Shown: positions 1-8,341 of the stretch, piece after piece
Layout: each line of letters opens with the position of its first letter
Numbering within the stretch: the stretch's first letter is position 1
From: Deltaproteobacteria bacterium
GTDB lineage: Bacteria > Myxococcota_A > UBA9042 > DTJE01
Assembly (NCBI GenBank): GCA_016784945.1
Contig: JADHTP010000025.1
Location: forward strand, 1-19,869
Direction of reading: 5' to 3'
DNA length: 19,869 nucleotides
The notes under the pieces: model-generated
What the model was told of the DNA's origin: nothing
Database searches by the model: none
The model's input: the letters and a program-made list of their open reading frames with translations, nothing else
Translations under genes and position numbers: made by a program

Positions 1-3000
1 TTCCTGGCGGCCAACGACCTGTCCCTCCTGCCCTGGATGTTCATCGGTTCGGCGCTGTTCACGGCCCTGCTGTCCATTGTCTACGTGGCCGGGATCCAGA
101 GGGCGCCCCTGGAGACCCGATTTCCCATCCTGCTGGGTGTGGCCCTGGTGTCCTTTGCGATGTTGCGGATGGCCTATCCGACCAACCCCCGTCTCCTGTC
201 GCTCCTGATGTTCATCTGGCTGCCGGGCATGGGTTACATCATCGCCCTGCAGGCCTGGAACATGGCCGCCTACCTCCTGCCCGTGCGCCAGGGAAAGCGT
301 CTGTTCCCTGTCCTGGCCGCCACGGCCACCCTGGGTGCGGCTGTGGGCGGCGGCATGGTGAAGTTGCTGCTGGCCTGGAGTTCCGCAGAGGACCTCATCT
401 GGCTGGCCGCGGTCCTTCTCCTGATCCTGCTGACCACCGTGCGATTCTCCATCCGGCGACTCCGTTCCGCCCGGGCGGGGGAAGGGGACTCGGGGCCGGC
501 CGGCGGTCAGTCCGACCACCGGAAAAGCAGGCCCGCCCGTCAACCGGGCTTCGGCGTGGCGGCGGGATTCAGGTCGGTGTTCCGACACCCGCTGCTGTGG
601 CGTTTGGCCGTGTTCGTTTTCTGCCTCCAGGCGGCCTCGGTCCTCGTGGACTACCAGTTCAGCGGCGAACTGAAGAACCAGTTCTCCAAGGACGGGATCG
701 CGTCGTTCCTGGGCAGCTTCTACCTCGTGTCCAACGGGGTGGTGGTGGTGGTTTCCCTGTTCGTCACGAGGACCGTGGTCCGGTTGCTTGGTATCGGCCT
801 GGCGCTTTCGGCAGTGGCCATCTTCGTGGGGCTGGGAAGCTCCCTGTACATCGTGGCCGCCGCCGGGGCCTTTTCCACCTTCTGGACCCTGTCGACCACG
901 GCGCTGTCGTTGCACGTGGGTCAATATGCCCTGACCCGGAACTCCACCCAGCTCCTGGTGGCGCCTCTGGAAATCGAGGACGGCGAGCGGGCCCGGGTCA
1001 TCATCGATGGCGTCGTCTACCGATTGGCCACGATCCTGGCCGCCGTGGTCCTGCTGGTCATGGCCCCGCTGGTGGAAGGTCTGCAGGCCTTTTCGCCCCC
1101 GGTGATCATCATGTGCGTGGTGGTGGTCCTGCTCGGTGTGCGCATCGGCCCCCACTACCGCCGGACCCTGTTCGACGCACTGAGGTCCAGGTCCGTGGCC
1201 GACGACATGACACGTACCCTCGGCGGATACGTGGTGGACCGGGCGGTGAAGGAGGCCGAGGCCCGGTTGACCGCCGATGACCCGGACGAGGCGTGCTGTG
1301 CCCTTGACGTGGCCAGCGAGCTGAAACTGCCCATCCGTCCCGACGTCCTGGAGAAGCTGGCTCGTTCCAATGATGAAAGGGTGGCCGAAAAGGCCCTCTC
1401 CACCATGAAGACCCACAAGCAGACGCCGTCCCGTGAACTGATGACCGGCCTTCTGCAGAAGGGACGTTCCTCGGGCGTGCTGAAGGAGGCGCTTCACATC
1501 CTGAACCAGAGCGCCGATCGGTCCTTCCTGGAGACCATCAAACCCCTCTCACATCACTCGGATCCCACGGTGGCGTCGCTCGCCAGCATGTACAGGATCC
1601 GGGCCACCCAGGAGCACGGCACGGCCGCCTTCGAGCGTTCCCTGCTGACGGGCAAGTGGGGGGGTGACGACCCCGAAGATGACGTGAAGATTTCCCTGGT
1701 TTCCCACCGGAAGGCCGTTGACTATGCGCGGGACCTGTTAGCCATGGTGGACGACGATTCCACCGACGTGCGCGCAGAGGCCGTTCGGGCCATGGGGGGA
1801 TTGCGACTGCCGTCCTTCTTCGGGCCCCTGGTGTCCAGTCTGGGTGACCGGCACCTGCGGCAGTCGGCGTTGGACTCCCTGGAAAAGATAGGGCCGGCCA
1901 TCCTGTCCCAGGCCGAGAGCCGGCTGGAGGATGAAGCACTTCCCATCGGTACACGGGGGGCACTGTACACGGTGCTGGCAAGAATCGGAACCCTGGAGGC
2001 CCTGGAACTGTTGAGGAAACAGGCCGGATCGGACTCCCTTGCCATCCGGAACGAGGCCGTGACCGCCATCTGGCGCCTGGCGCGGGACCCGGAGGCCGAG
2101 AGGCCGGGCCGGGACTGGCTCACCCTGCAGATCAGTGAAGAGATCGATCGGCTGAAGCGGTACGCGGCCATCGAAAAGGCCTTGGGCCCGACGGGGCTGT
2201 ATCGGTCCCTCTTCTATTCCGAACTGGACGCCGCCCGCATCCAGGCCGAAACCCGGGTGTTTTTTCTCCTGGGGATCCTCTATGACCGGGCCGCGCTCTA
2301 CCGGGCCTATCTCCACTACTGTTCGCCCGTCAACCGTGTCCGCTCCAATGCCATCGAGCTTCTCGACCAGCACGTGAGGGACCCGGCGCTCAAGGACTTC
2401 GTGGGACTGGTGGAGCAGAACATCTCCGGTGACGGCGGGGAACGGTTGCGCACCGTCATGTATCGCCGCCACCTCCCTACGGGGCCAATCGACGACCTCA
2501 TCGCGGCGTCCGAACCCTGGCTGAAGAGCCTGTGGGCCTGGGTAACGCGGCGCGAGGCATCGGACCTGAAGAAGCTGGGCTGGGAGGACGAGATCGACCG
2601 CGTGTTCTTCCTGAAGCAGATATCCCTCTTTTCGGACATGAGCGGGGAACAGCTGTTTCCCATTGCCAGCCGGTGCAAGCTGGTGAAGCTCGCCGCCGGG
2701 GAGACGCTGTTCGAGAAGGGCGAAAAGGCCGGTGAACTGTACCTGGTCCACGAGGGCACCATCGAGATCGTGCGTGGCGGCACGGCTGTGGCCACTTTTC
2801 GGCCCCGGGACGTGCTGGGCGAAATCGCCATTCTGGACGGCCTGCCCAGGAGTTCAGCTGCGCGGGCCGGAGGGGATGCGTCCGTTGTGGAGGTGGCCCG
2901 GTCCGAATTCCTGGATGTGCTCCAGGTCCATCCGAGCCTGGGGCGCCGGGTGATCGAGATGCTGGCGGGCCGGATCCGGGGCCTGTACGAGAAGAAAGGA

Positions 3001-3006
3001 GGATAG
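1..3006 (+). CDS. Nucleotide-transporter-like membrane protein fused to HEAT-like repeats and a cNMP-binding domain (5' partial)
   Basis: The frame is open from base 1, so the true start lies outside the window; 1001 residues are visible. The first ~370 residues are strongly hydrophobic with about ten membrane segments. The stretch around 265-360 (Trp-Asn-Met-Ala, then Arg-Gln-Gly-Lys-Arg-Leu-Phe and a Gly-rich run) resembles the ATP/ADP exchange transporter (Npt/NTT) superfamily. Residues ~400-800 are alpha-helical with short repeated units typical of HEAT-like repeats, for example around 1740-2080. The last ~135 residues (from about 2600) are a cyclic-nucleotide-binding fold. Its phosphate-binding cassette is intact: Gly-Glu-Ile-Ala-Ile-Leu, then Pro-Arg-Ser-Ser-Ala. 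The gene ends 7 bases before the next start, so the two are probably co-transcribed. Substrate and ligand are unknown; transport of a nucleotide is only suggested by family resemblance. Confidence 0.8.
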   Translation, partial: FLAANDLSLLPWMFIGSALFTALLSIVYVAGIQRAPLETRFPILLGVALVSFAMLRMAYPTNPRLLSLLMFIWLPGMGYIIALQAWNMAAYLLPVRQGKRLFPVLAATATLGAAVGGGMVKLLLAWSSAEDLIWLAAVLLLILLTTVRFSIRRLRSARAGEGDSGPAGGQSDHRKSRPARQPGFGVAAGFRSVFRHPLLWRLAVFVFCLQAASVLVDYQFSGELKNQFSKDGIASFLGSFYLVSNGVVVVVSLFVTRTVVRLLGIGLALSAVAIFVGLGSSLYIVAAAGAFSTFWTLSTTALSLHVGQYALTRNSTQLLVAPLEIEDGERARVIIDGVVYRLATILAAVVLLVMAPLVEGLQAFSPPVIIMCVVVVLLGVRIGPHYRRTLFDALRSRSVADDMTRTLGGYVVDRAVKEAEARLTADDPDEACCALDVASELKLPIRPDVLEKLARSNDERVAEKALSTMKTHKQTPSRELMTGLLQKGRSSGVLKEALHILNQSADRSFLETIKPLSHHSDPTVASLASMYRIRATQEHGTAAFERSLLTGKWGGDDPEDDVKISLVSHRKAVDYARDLLAMVDDDSTDVRAEAVRAMGGLRLPSFFGPLVSSLGDRHLRQSALDSLEKIGPAILSQAESRLEDEALPIGTRGALYTVLARIGTLEALELLRKQAGSDSLAIRNEAVTAIWRLARDPEAERPGRDWLTLQISEEIDRLKRYAAIEKALGPTGLYRSLFYSELDAARIQAETRVFFLLGILYDRAALYRAYLHYCSPVNRVRSNAIELLDQHVRDPALKDFVGLVEQNISGDGGERLRTVMYRRHLPTGPIDDLIAASEPWLKSLWAWVTRREASDLKKLGWEDEIDRVFFLKQISLFSDMSGEQLFPIASRCKLVKLAAGETLFEKGEKAGELYLVHEGTIEIVRGGTAVATFRPRDVLGEIAILDGLPRSSAARAGGDASVVEVARSEFLDVLQVHPSLGRRVIEMLAGRIRGLYEKKGG

Positions 3007-3013
3007 CAACACC

Positions 3014-4546
3014 ATGACGCGTCTAATCATGTTCGCCATTCCGTTCCTGCTGCTGCTGCCCGCCGGGCAAGCTGGGGCCGGGTCCCTGATGGACTACGTG
3101 GCCGGCGCCGGGGATGGGCGGTACGAGGCAGAGTGCCAAAAGAAAGAGACTGCCCACGCCCGGGCCGTCAAGCTCGTGCGATACGTGCCGGCGCATTTGC
3201 GGGTCTTTTTCTGGAACGCCCGTCCCGACCTGCAGATGAAGACCGTGGATGAGGAAACCCTGGTTGCGGCCCTGAAGAAGGAAGGGATTCCGCGGCTCAT
3301 CGTGAAGGCCCGTGGGGGGCTGGGCAAGACCCGCCTGGCCGACTCCCTGGATGCCCAGATCTGCGGTCACGTCCCCGTGTTCCGGTTGGACGTGGGCAAT
3401 GACATCATCCCGGCCTTGAACGGGGGGCGTCTGCCAAAGGATCTGTTCGAGGGTCTGATCGAGCGGGCCCTGGGCGCGAACGGGAAGGACCGCGGCGTCC
3501 TGGAAAAAGGGCTGAAGCAAGGCCCTTGGGTTCTTCTGGTCGATGCCCTGGATGAAGTAGCCGCCTCCCAGAGACCGGCCGTGGTGGAGGCCATAGAGAA
3601 TCTTCGAAAGCGCTACCCCGGACGGGGGTCCGTGGTGATCTTCTCGCGGCCGCCCGTGTTTTCCGACCATTACGGACTCCAGGGTCTCGAGGCGGTATTC
3701 GCCATTGACCCGCTGGACTGCGCCGCGGCCCGCCGCCGGGTGGACACCTTCCTTAAGAACGGCGCCACCGTGGACGGATTCTGGCGGTTCGCCAAGGTCA
3801 ACGGCCTGGACCATCAGACCCAACCCATGGGGCGCTGCGTCTATCGGCACCTGTCCACCTACCGGGATATCCAGGTGGTGCTGGCGCTGGCGGCCAATGC
3901 CGCGTTCCAGCCCTTTCCAAAGGAGTTCGAGGCGAATCGTGCCTCGGTTTATCGCAAGTATGTCAAGCAGGTGATGGGCCATTCCAAGCAGGGGGGAGGG
4001 ACCGTCCTGGACGACATGGCGATCCTGGAAGGCATGATGGACGCCGTGGAACCCAGCAAGGGAATCCGCGTCCTGTGGTTCACTTCCGCCCTGTGCGAAA
4101 AGGTCGCGGGGGTGCAGGGCAGAAAAGGGGCCAAGGCCGTGTGCCGGGGGCTTTTGGGGTCCCAGCTGTTCGAGCGGCATGCCCAGCGCGAACAGTGGAG
4201 GTTCAAGAACCAGAGCATCACGGACTTCTTGCTGGCGGATTGGGCCGAGCGGTGGATGACGAGCCAGAAGGGTGAACCCGACTGTAGTGCCCTGTTCAAG
4301 CTGTCCAGTCTCGTAGCTTCCGGTGAGGTGGCGGGATTCCTGGTGGGACTGGCCCGGGGGTCGCGTTGCGTGGTCGACATCGTAGAGCAGCTGTGTGAAA
4401 AGGGGATCGGGTGGCACGACGCGGCCACACTGGTGGACCAGGGTCTGTCCCGGCACGTGGACAGGAAGGCTCTGGTGGTTCCGGCGGAACGCGGCTGCGC
4501 CCGGACGGTGATCGATGCCGTGAAGGGCATGGGGAGCAGTCAATGA
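3014..4546 (+). CDS. NACHT-type STAND NTPase with N-terminal signal peptide
   Basis: 510 residues. Residues 1-23 form a Sec-type signal: Arg3, a Leu/Ile/Phe core, then Ala-Gly-Gln-Ala-Gly-Ala as a likely cleavage zone. A P-loop sits at 101-106 (Gly-Gly-Leu-Gly-Lys-Thr). The Walker B is at 172-182 with Asp177 and the paired Asp180-Glu181 characteristic of NACHT proteins, followed by Phe-Ser-Arg-Pro at 210-213 (sensor-like). Near residue ~397 a Phe-x-Asn-Gln-Ser-x-x-Asp-Phe-Leu motif resembles the conserved helix after NACHT domains. NACHT ATPases are normally cytosolic, so the signal peptide is odd. AGGAGG at 2997-3002 lies 11 bases before this ATG. A downstream ATG at 3089 would give a cytosolic form without the signal. 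The next gene overlaps its stop by 4 bases. Partner and trigger are unknown; there is no recognisable C-terminal repeat sensor or N-terminal effector. Confidence 0.8.
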   Translation: MTRLIMFAIPFLLLLPAGQAGAGSLMDYVAGAGDGRYEAECQKKETAHARAVKLVRYVPAHLRVFFWNARPDLQMKTVDEETLVAALKKEGIPRLIVKARGGLGKTRLADSLDAQICGHVPVFRLDVGNDIIPALNGGRLPKDLFEGLIERALGANGKDRGVLEKGLKQGPWVLLVDALDEVAASQRPAVVEAIENLRKRYPGRGSVVIFSRPPVFSDHYGLQGLEAVFAIDPLDCAAARRRVDTFLKNGATVDGFWRFAKVNGLDHQTQPMGRCVYRHLSTYRDIQVVLALAANAAFQPFPKEFEANRASVYRKYVKQVMGHSKQGGGTVLDDMAILEGMMDAVEPSKGIRVLWFTSALCEKVAGVQGRKGAKAVCRGLLGSQLFERHAQREQWRFKNQSITDFLLADWAERWMTSQKGEPDCSALFKLSSLVASGEVAGFLVGLARGSRCVVDIVEQLCEKGIGWHDAATLVDQGLSRHVDRKALVVPAERGCARTVIDAVKGMGSSQ

Positions 4547-5022
4547 CCGACGGCGTGGACAGACCCACAGGAAAGACGCGGCGGGTGGAGCTCGTCAAGG
4601 GCGTTTTTCGCCTGAAGGGGCTGCCCCTGTTCAAGGGGCTCAACTCCGAGAGGCTGCTGTCGGTGTCCGAAGCCGTGACCCAGGTTAGTTTTCCGGCCGG
4701 CCAGGTGGTGTGCACCGAGGGCGAGGAGGCCCGATTCGTGTACATCCTGGTGGACGGCGAGGCCGAGGCCCTGCGGGACGGACACCCGGTGGTCTCCTAC
4801 CGATCGGGCGACATCATGGGGGAACTGTCCATTACCGAAGAAGGCACCCATCCCCTCACCGTCAGGATCATGGCCGATGCCACTTTGCTGCGCATGACCC
4901 GCTACGATTTCCGGGAACTGCTGGACGTGGTCCCCGAGCTGTCAATGAACGTCATTGCCGTCCTCACCGATCGGTTGCGGGACGCCCTCAACCTGCTCAA
5001 ACCCTACAGCAAGTCGGGGTAG
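4543..5022 (+). CDS. Stand-alone cyclic-nucleotide-binding-fold protein (CRP-like sensor domain only)
   Basis: 159 residues from the ATG that overlaps the previous stop (ATGA). GGGGAG at 4531-4536 is a well-spaced ribosome site, which decides this start over the upstream ATG at 4411 inside the NACHT gene. Residues ~20-150 form a cNMP-binding beta-roll: a Leu-Phe-Lys-Gly-Leu opening, Phe-Pro-Ala-Gly-Gln, a Gly-Glu-Glu turn, and Gly-Asp-Ile-Met-Gly-Glu-Leu. There is no DNA-binding helix-turn-helix, so it is not a CRP/FNR transcription factor. The phosphate-binding cassette lacks the usual Pro-Arg-Ser/Thr-Ala; it reads His-Pro-Leu-Thr, so canonical cAMP or cGMP binding is doubtful. It is translationally coupled to the NACHT gene and shares its fold with the tail of the first gene, suggesting one complex or pathway. 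Function unknown. Confidence 0.85.
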   Translation: MTDGVDRPTGKTRRVELVKGVFRLKGLPLFKGLNSERLLSVSEAVTQVSFPAGQVVCTEGEEARFVYILVDGEAEALRDGHPVVSYRSGDIMGELSITEEGTHPLTVRIMADATLLRMTRYDFRELLDVVPELSMNVIAVLTDRLRDALNLLKPYSKSG

Positions 5023-5031
5023 GGGCGGGGA

Positions 5032-5060
5032 TCGAATGATCGTCAATCGTTGATCGTTTG
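5032..5060. repeat. Degenerate heptamer array between convergent genes
   Basis: Four consecutive units of the form TCGNNNN: one of 8 bases, then TCGTCAA, TCGTTGA and TCGTTTG. On the minus strand the units read like the TCAACGA units of the array at 8394-8457, so the two appear to be one family in opposite orientation. It runs straight into the hairpin at 5064-5085. Confidence 0.6.
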
Positions 5061-5063
5061 TAG

Positions 5064-5085
5064 GGGGCGGTCTCCAGACCGTCCC
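5064..5085. terminator. Stem-loop between convergent genes, possible bidirectional terminator
   Basis: GGGGCGGTCT (5064-5073) pairs with AGACCGTCCC (5076-5085): ten base pairs with one G-T wobble and a very tight turn. It lies between the ends of two converging genes (5022 and 5088). There is no clear T-tract, so termination is inferred from position. It is preceded by GTAG, as is the hairpin at 8342-8363. Confidence 0.5.
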
Positions 5086-5087
5086 AC

Positions 5088-6692
5088 TCACCCCTTGGGG
5101 AGTTGTGACTGGTCGATCTGGCGCAGGGTGGAATTCCTTTCGTCGGGATCCAGCGAATATTTGCTGCGCCAGGATCGGGCCTTGTCGAAACCGTCGCCGG
5201 GGTCCGACGATCGGGCATCCAGGAAGGCCCCTACGATGTCGGGCTCCAGTTGGGTGCCGGAGATTTCCTCGAGGATCGACGTGGCCCTTTCGATGTCCAT
5301 GCCCTTGCGATAGGGCCGGTCCGACGTCATGGCGTCGAAGGTGTCGCCCACGGCCAGGATGCGGCTGGTCAAGGGAATCTGCGTCCCTTTCAAGCCGTCG
5401 GGATAGCCCCCCCCGTTCCAGCGCTCGTGGTGATGGCGGACGCCTTTGACCACGTCCTCGATATAGGGGTGCCTGATGTTCTTCACGATTTCGGATCCCT
5501 GAACCGGGTGCAGCTTGATGTGCTGGAACTCCTCCTCGGACAGTTTGCCGGGCTTCTGCAGTATGGCTTCGGGCACACCGATCTTGCCCACGTCGTGGAG
5601 GAGTCCCGCCAGTTCCAGGATCTCCAGCGTCCTTTGGTCCAGGCCCATCACGGCCGCGATGGAAAGGGCGTAGGCTGTCACCCGTTCCGAGTGGCCTCGG
5701 GTGTATGGGTCCCTGGCCTCCACCGAGGCCACGAGGGCCCGGTTGGCCCCGATGAAGAGTTCCTCCAGTTCCTGGATCAGCCTGGCCCGTTCCAGCGCGC
5801 CACCGGCCTGGGATCCGATGGATGCCAGGATCTCCAGGTCCGCGTCGGAGAACACCTGGTCCGGGCTGGTGGTGTCCACGTACAAGAGTCCCAGGGTTCC
5901 GGACCTGCCCGTGACGGGCACGCACATGACCCCGGTGATCATCTGGTCGATGATGCTCTGACCGCTGCGGAAACGGGCATCGACGGCGGCGTTGTTGCTG
6001 GTGGCGCTGACCCCTTCCTGCAGGACCTTGCCCAGGACGGTGCGGCTGATCTGCAGGTTGGATCTTCCAACCTTGTAGCGGTGCTTTATCGCCTCCAGTT
6101 CCACGTTGCCGGTCTCGGGGTGCCTGGTCAGCAGGGCGGCCCTTTCCCCTTCGGTCACCTTGAGCACGGACTCCACGATGGTCTCGAAGAGCTTGTCCAG
6201 TTCCTGCTCGGCGTTGATGGCCGCACCCGCCTGGTACAGGATCTCCAGACTTGCATGGGCCTTGGCCAGGTCCTGGCCCTTGAGGGCGCTCATGTGGGTC
6301 CGGTCAAGGTCTACCACCCGGTGCTCGAAAGTGCTGGTACTTTTGGGTTCCTTGACGATATCCAACGATGACGTGTGCCTGGGGGTCCGCGAGATCGATC
6401 CCTGGAAGCGCACGTTGACGGGCGCCAGTCCCAGATGAACCAGATCGCCGGAATTCAGGGCCCTGGCGTCCACCTTGACACCGTTGACGAATGTTCCGTT
6501 GGAGGAGTCCAGGTCCTTGACCTGCACCCGGCTGCCCAGGTTCTCGATTTCGCAGTGCCGACGGCTGATGCCCTGCTCGATGATCTGGAAATCACAGTTT
6601 TCCTGCCGGCCGAGCACCGCCTTTTCCCCGGTGGCTATACGGTGGGACCGGCCCACGGACCGGCCGGAGATGACACTGAGTACGACGTCCAT
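5088..6692 (-). CDS. FHA-GAF-HD-GYP signalling protein, probable cyclic-di-GMP phosphodiesterase
   Basis: 534 residues. The FHA domain at ~1-95 has Gly28-Arg29, Ser43-Arg-Arg-His46 and Ser-Ser-Asn-Gly-Thr-Phe (63-68), the signature phosphothreonine-binding loops. A GAF sensor fold spans ~145-305. The HD-GYP domain at ~320-515 is complete: Gly333-His-Ser-Glu-Arg, His366-Asp367-x-Gly-Lys, HHExxxGxGYP at 421-431, and Asp-Thr-Phe-Asp-Ala-Met-Thr-Ser-Asp-Arg-Pro-Tyr-Arg from 450. HD-GYP proteins hydrolyse cyclic-di-GMP (some cyclic-GMP-AMP). The architecture suggests phosphodiesterase output controlled by a Ser/Thr-kinase target and a small ligand. GGAG lies 7 bases before the ATG. It converges with the cNMP cassette and sits 45 bases downstream of the lipoprotein gene on the same strand. 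No membrane segment: cytosolic. Confidence 0.93.
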   Translation of the reverse strand: MDVVLSVISGRSVGRSHRIATGEKAVLGRQENCDFQIIEQGISRRHCEIENLGSRVQVKDLDSSNGTFVNGVKVDARALNSGDLVHLGLAPVNVRFQGSISRTPRHTSSLDIVKEPKSTSTFEHRVVDLDRTHMSALKGQDLAKAHASLEILYQAGAAINAEQELDKLFETIVESVLKVTEGERAALLTRHPETGNVELEAIKHRYKVGRSNLQISRTVLGKVLQEGVSATSNNAAVDARFRSGQSIIDQMITGVMCVPVTGRSGTLGLLYVDTTSPDQVFSDADLEILASIGSQAGGALERARLIQELEELFIGANRALVASVEARDPYTRGHSERVTAYALSIAAVMGLDQRTLEILELAGLLHDVGKIGVPEAILQKPGKLSEEEFQHIKLHPVQGSEIVKNIRHPYIEDVVKGVRHHHERWNGGGYPDGLKGTQIPLTSRILAVGDTFDAMTSDRPYRKGMDIERATSILEEISGTQLEPDIVGAFLDARSSDPGDGFDKARSWRSKYSLDPDERNSTLRQIDQSQLPKG

Positions 6693-6737
6693 GACTCTGC
6701 TCCGGGGACATTCACTCCGGCTCCAGGATTGGACACC

Positions 6738-8276
6738 TTACCATGATTTTTCGCGGACCCGGTTGCAATCCAGGACAGGCTTGGATGTGGGATTCAAGTA
6801 GGGCGAGGCACACAGCCCAAGGGGCGCCGCGAGATAGCGCCAGAAGAAGCCTCCGCCGCCGGGATTGAACAGGTATTCGCCGTCGGGCACCTCGGGATCG
6901 AACACGCGGTAGTGGGGCAGCATGCCCTCGGCCAGGTAGCTGGCGTGGGCCTCCTCGATGCGGTCGTGGAGGAAGCGCACCTCCCGCCAGGTCAGGGGCA
7001 CGCCCACGGTGGCCGACATGACCACCGATTCGGCCAGATCCTGCTCGTGGGGCCCTTCGTAGACATCGGGCTGTGCCCGGGCATTGAAGATGGTGTCCAG
7101 GCGCCAGGCCAGGCCGTCCAGCATGGCGTGGGCCGTGTCGTGGTCTCCCCGCAGGAAGGCCATGGCGGCCGCGGCACGGTGATAGCTGCGGTTGATCTGG
7201 TGGAAATCGTTCTTGAGGACCCACTGTTCGTCCGCCGGCGTGATGCCGTTGCCGCAGTCCAGCAGGCCGGGGTTTCCACGACCATACAAGCGGATGGCCA
7301 GCCGGCTCTTGCATTCCAGCATTTCGATGTAGTGAGCCAGGTCCTCGATGGGCGTGTATTCCTGCCAGTCTTCGTCCACGGTCACGATGCCGTAGTCGTT
7401 GTCCTCCACGCCGCGGCACCAGGCCGTGTAGCGCTCCTCCAGCAGGTCCAGGTCGGCCTGGAAGTCCGCGTCCGCGGTGCACCCGGGCAGGAGCGCCATG
7501 GCCTCCAGCATGTGACCGATGTCGTCCTTGGACCGCTTGTTCTTGACCCAGACGTCCCCCCACCACGGATTGTCAGGGGCATGGACATAGATCGAAGGGG
7601 GCAGGTGCTCGTCCAGGTTCACACCCGGCCGGTTCAGGCTGTAGTCGATGTGATACTCAACGCCGTCGTCGCTTGACGCGATGGATTCGGGGTAGTGCGA
7701 TCGGGCGAGGAGGTGCCCGTCGTTGGGCACGCTGTCACGGTCCATGGCCAGGGACCAGGCGTTGAAGCCCCGGACAAGCTTGCGGACCAGGTCCCCCTGG
7801 TTGCCCCACAGGGCGTGGGCGAAACAGACACCCGACAGGATGGGCCCGGTACGCATGCCGTTGTTGTCCGAACCGTCCTCTTTGTGCCGGTAGGTGACCT
7901 TCCCGTTCTCCTTGATGACCTTCACACCGCTCCACCAGGTGCCGTACCAGTACCGGCCTTCGGAGTCCGATCTCGGCCACCCGTGGGCCCGTTCGTTGGT
8001 GGCGTCGAAGTACCGGGTCCCTTCGAGGAGTTCCAGGTACTTGTCCGTGATGGCGGCGATGTCCTCGTCGGAAACCGGTTCACCGTTCTCGGGTCGGGTG
8101 AAGGGCGGGGCGACTTCCACCGTGTCCTGTACCTGGGGCGTGTCCGTTCCCGTGTCGGCCACGGAGATGTCCGTTCCGGTGTCCAGGATATCGGGCGGAT
8201 ACCCGGAATTGCCGTCACTGCCGCAGGCCACGGCGAGCAGCAGGGACATCAGAGCCGGCGGAACCCACGGTCGCAT
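6738..8276 (-). CDS. Predicted lipoprotein of unknown function
   Basis: 512 residues from the ATG at 8276, which has GGAG 6 bases upstream; an in-frame ATG further upstream would put extra charged residues before the signal. Residues 1-17 are a lipoprotein signal ending Leu-Ala-Val-Ala-Cys18; Ala at -3 is slightly off the lipobox consensus. A low-complexity Asp/Thr/Gly linker follows (~25-60), common in deltaproteobacterial-type surface lipoproteins. The remaining ~450 residues are soluble, rich in Trp, His and Asp, and mostly helical in appearance, with several Cys that could form disulfides. I do not recognise the family. A helical alpha/alpha barrel as in glycan-processing enzymes is a guess from composition only. 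It probably sits on an envelope membrane. The octaheme gene lies upstream on the same strand, but a repeat-bearing 186-base gap separates them. Confidence 0.8.
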   Translation of the reverse strand: MRPWVPPALMSLLLAVACGSDGNSGYPPDILDTGTDISVADTGTDTPQVQDTVEVAPPFTRPENGEPVSDEDIAAITDKYLELLEGTRYFDATNERAHGWPRSDSEGRYWYGTWWSGVKVIKENGKVTYRHKEDGSDNNGMRTGPILSGVCFAHALWGNQGDLVRKLVRGFNAWSLAMDRDSVPNDGHLLARSHYPESIASSDDGVEYHIDYSLNRPGVNLDEHLPPSIYVHAPDNPWWGDVWVKNKRSKDDIGHMLEAMALLPGCTADADFQADLDLLEERYTAWCRGVEDNDYGIVTVDEDWQEYTPIEDLAHYIEMLECKSRLAIRLYGRGNPGLLDCGNGITPADEQWVLKNDFHQINRSYHRAAAAMAFLRGDHDTAHAMLDGLAWRLDTIFNARAQPDVYEGPHEQDLAESVVMSATVGVPLTWREVRFLHDRIEEAHASYLAEGMLPHYRVFDPEVPDGEYLFNPGGGGFFWRYLAAPLGLCASPYLNPTSKPVLDCNRVREKSW

Positions 8277-8341
8277 GGTGCACTCCGGATCGAGACACCC
8301 GAGTATCCGTTTCCTCTTTCCCATGTGCAAGCCCCTTGTAG

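Noticed and set aside
4411..4542. Longer N-terminus for the stand-alone cNMP protein
   Set aside because: The extra 44 residues are Gly/Arg-rich, overlap the NACHT gene, and the ATG at 4543 has its own ribosome site and coupled stop-start.
3023..4543. Antisense open frame covering almost all of the NACHT gene
   Set aside because: Low-complexity His/Gly/Pro-rich product mirroring the codon bias of the sense gene; the sense strand has P-loop and Walker B motifs and operon spacing.
5032..5060. CRISPR-like array
   Set aside because: Units are only 7-8 bases with no spacers and no cas genes nearby.
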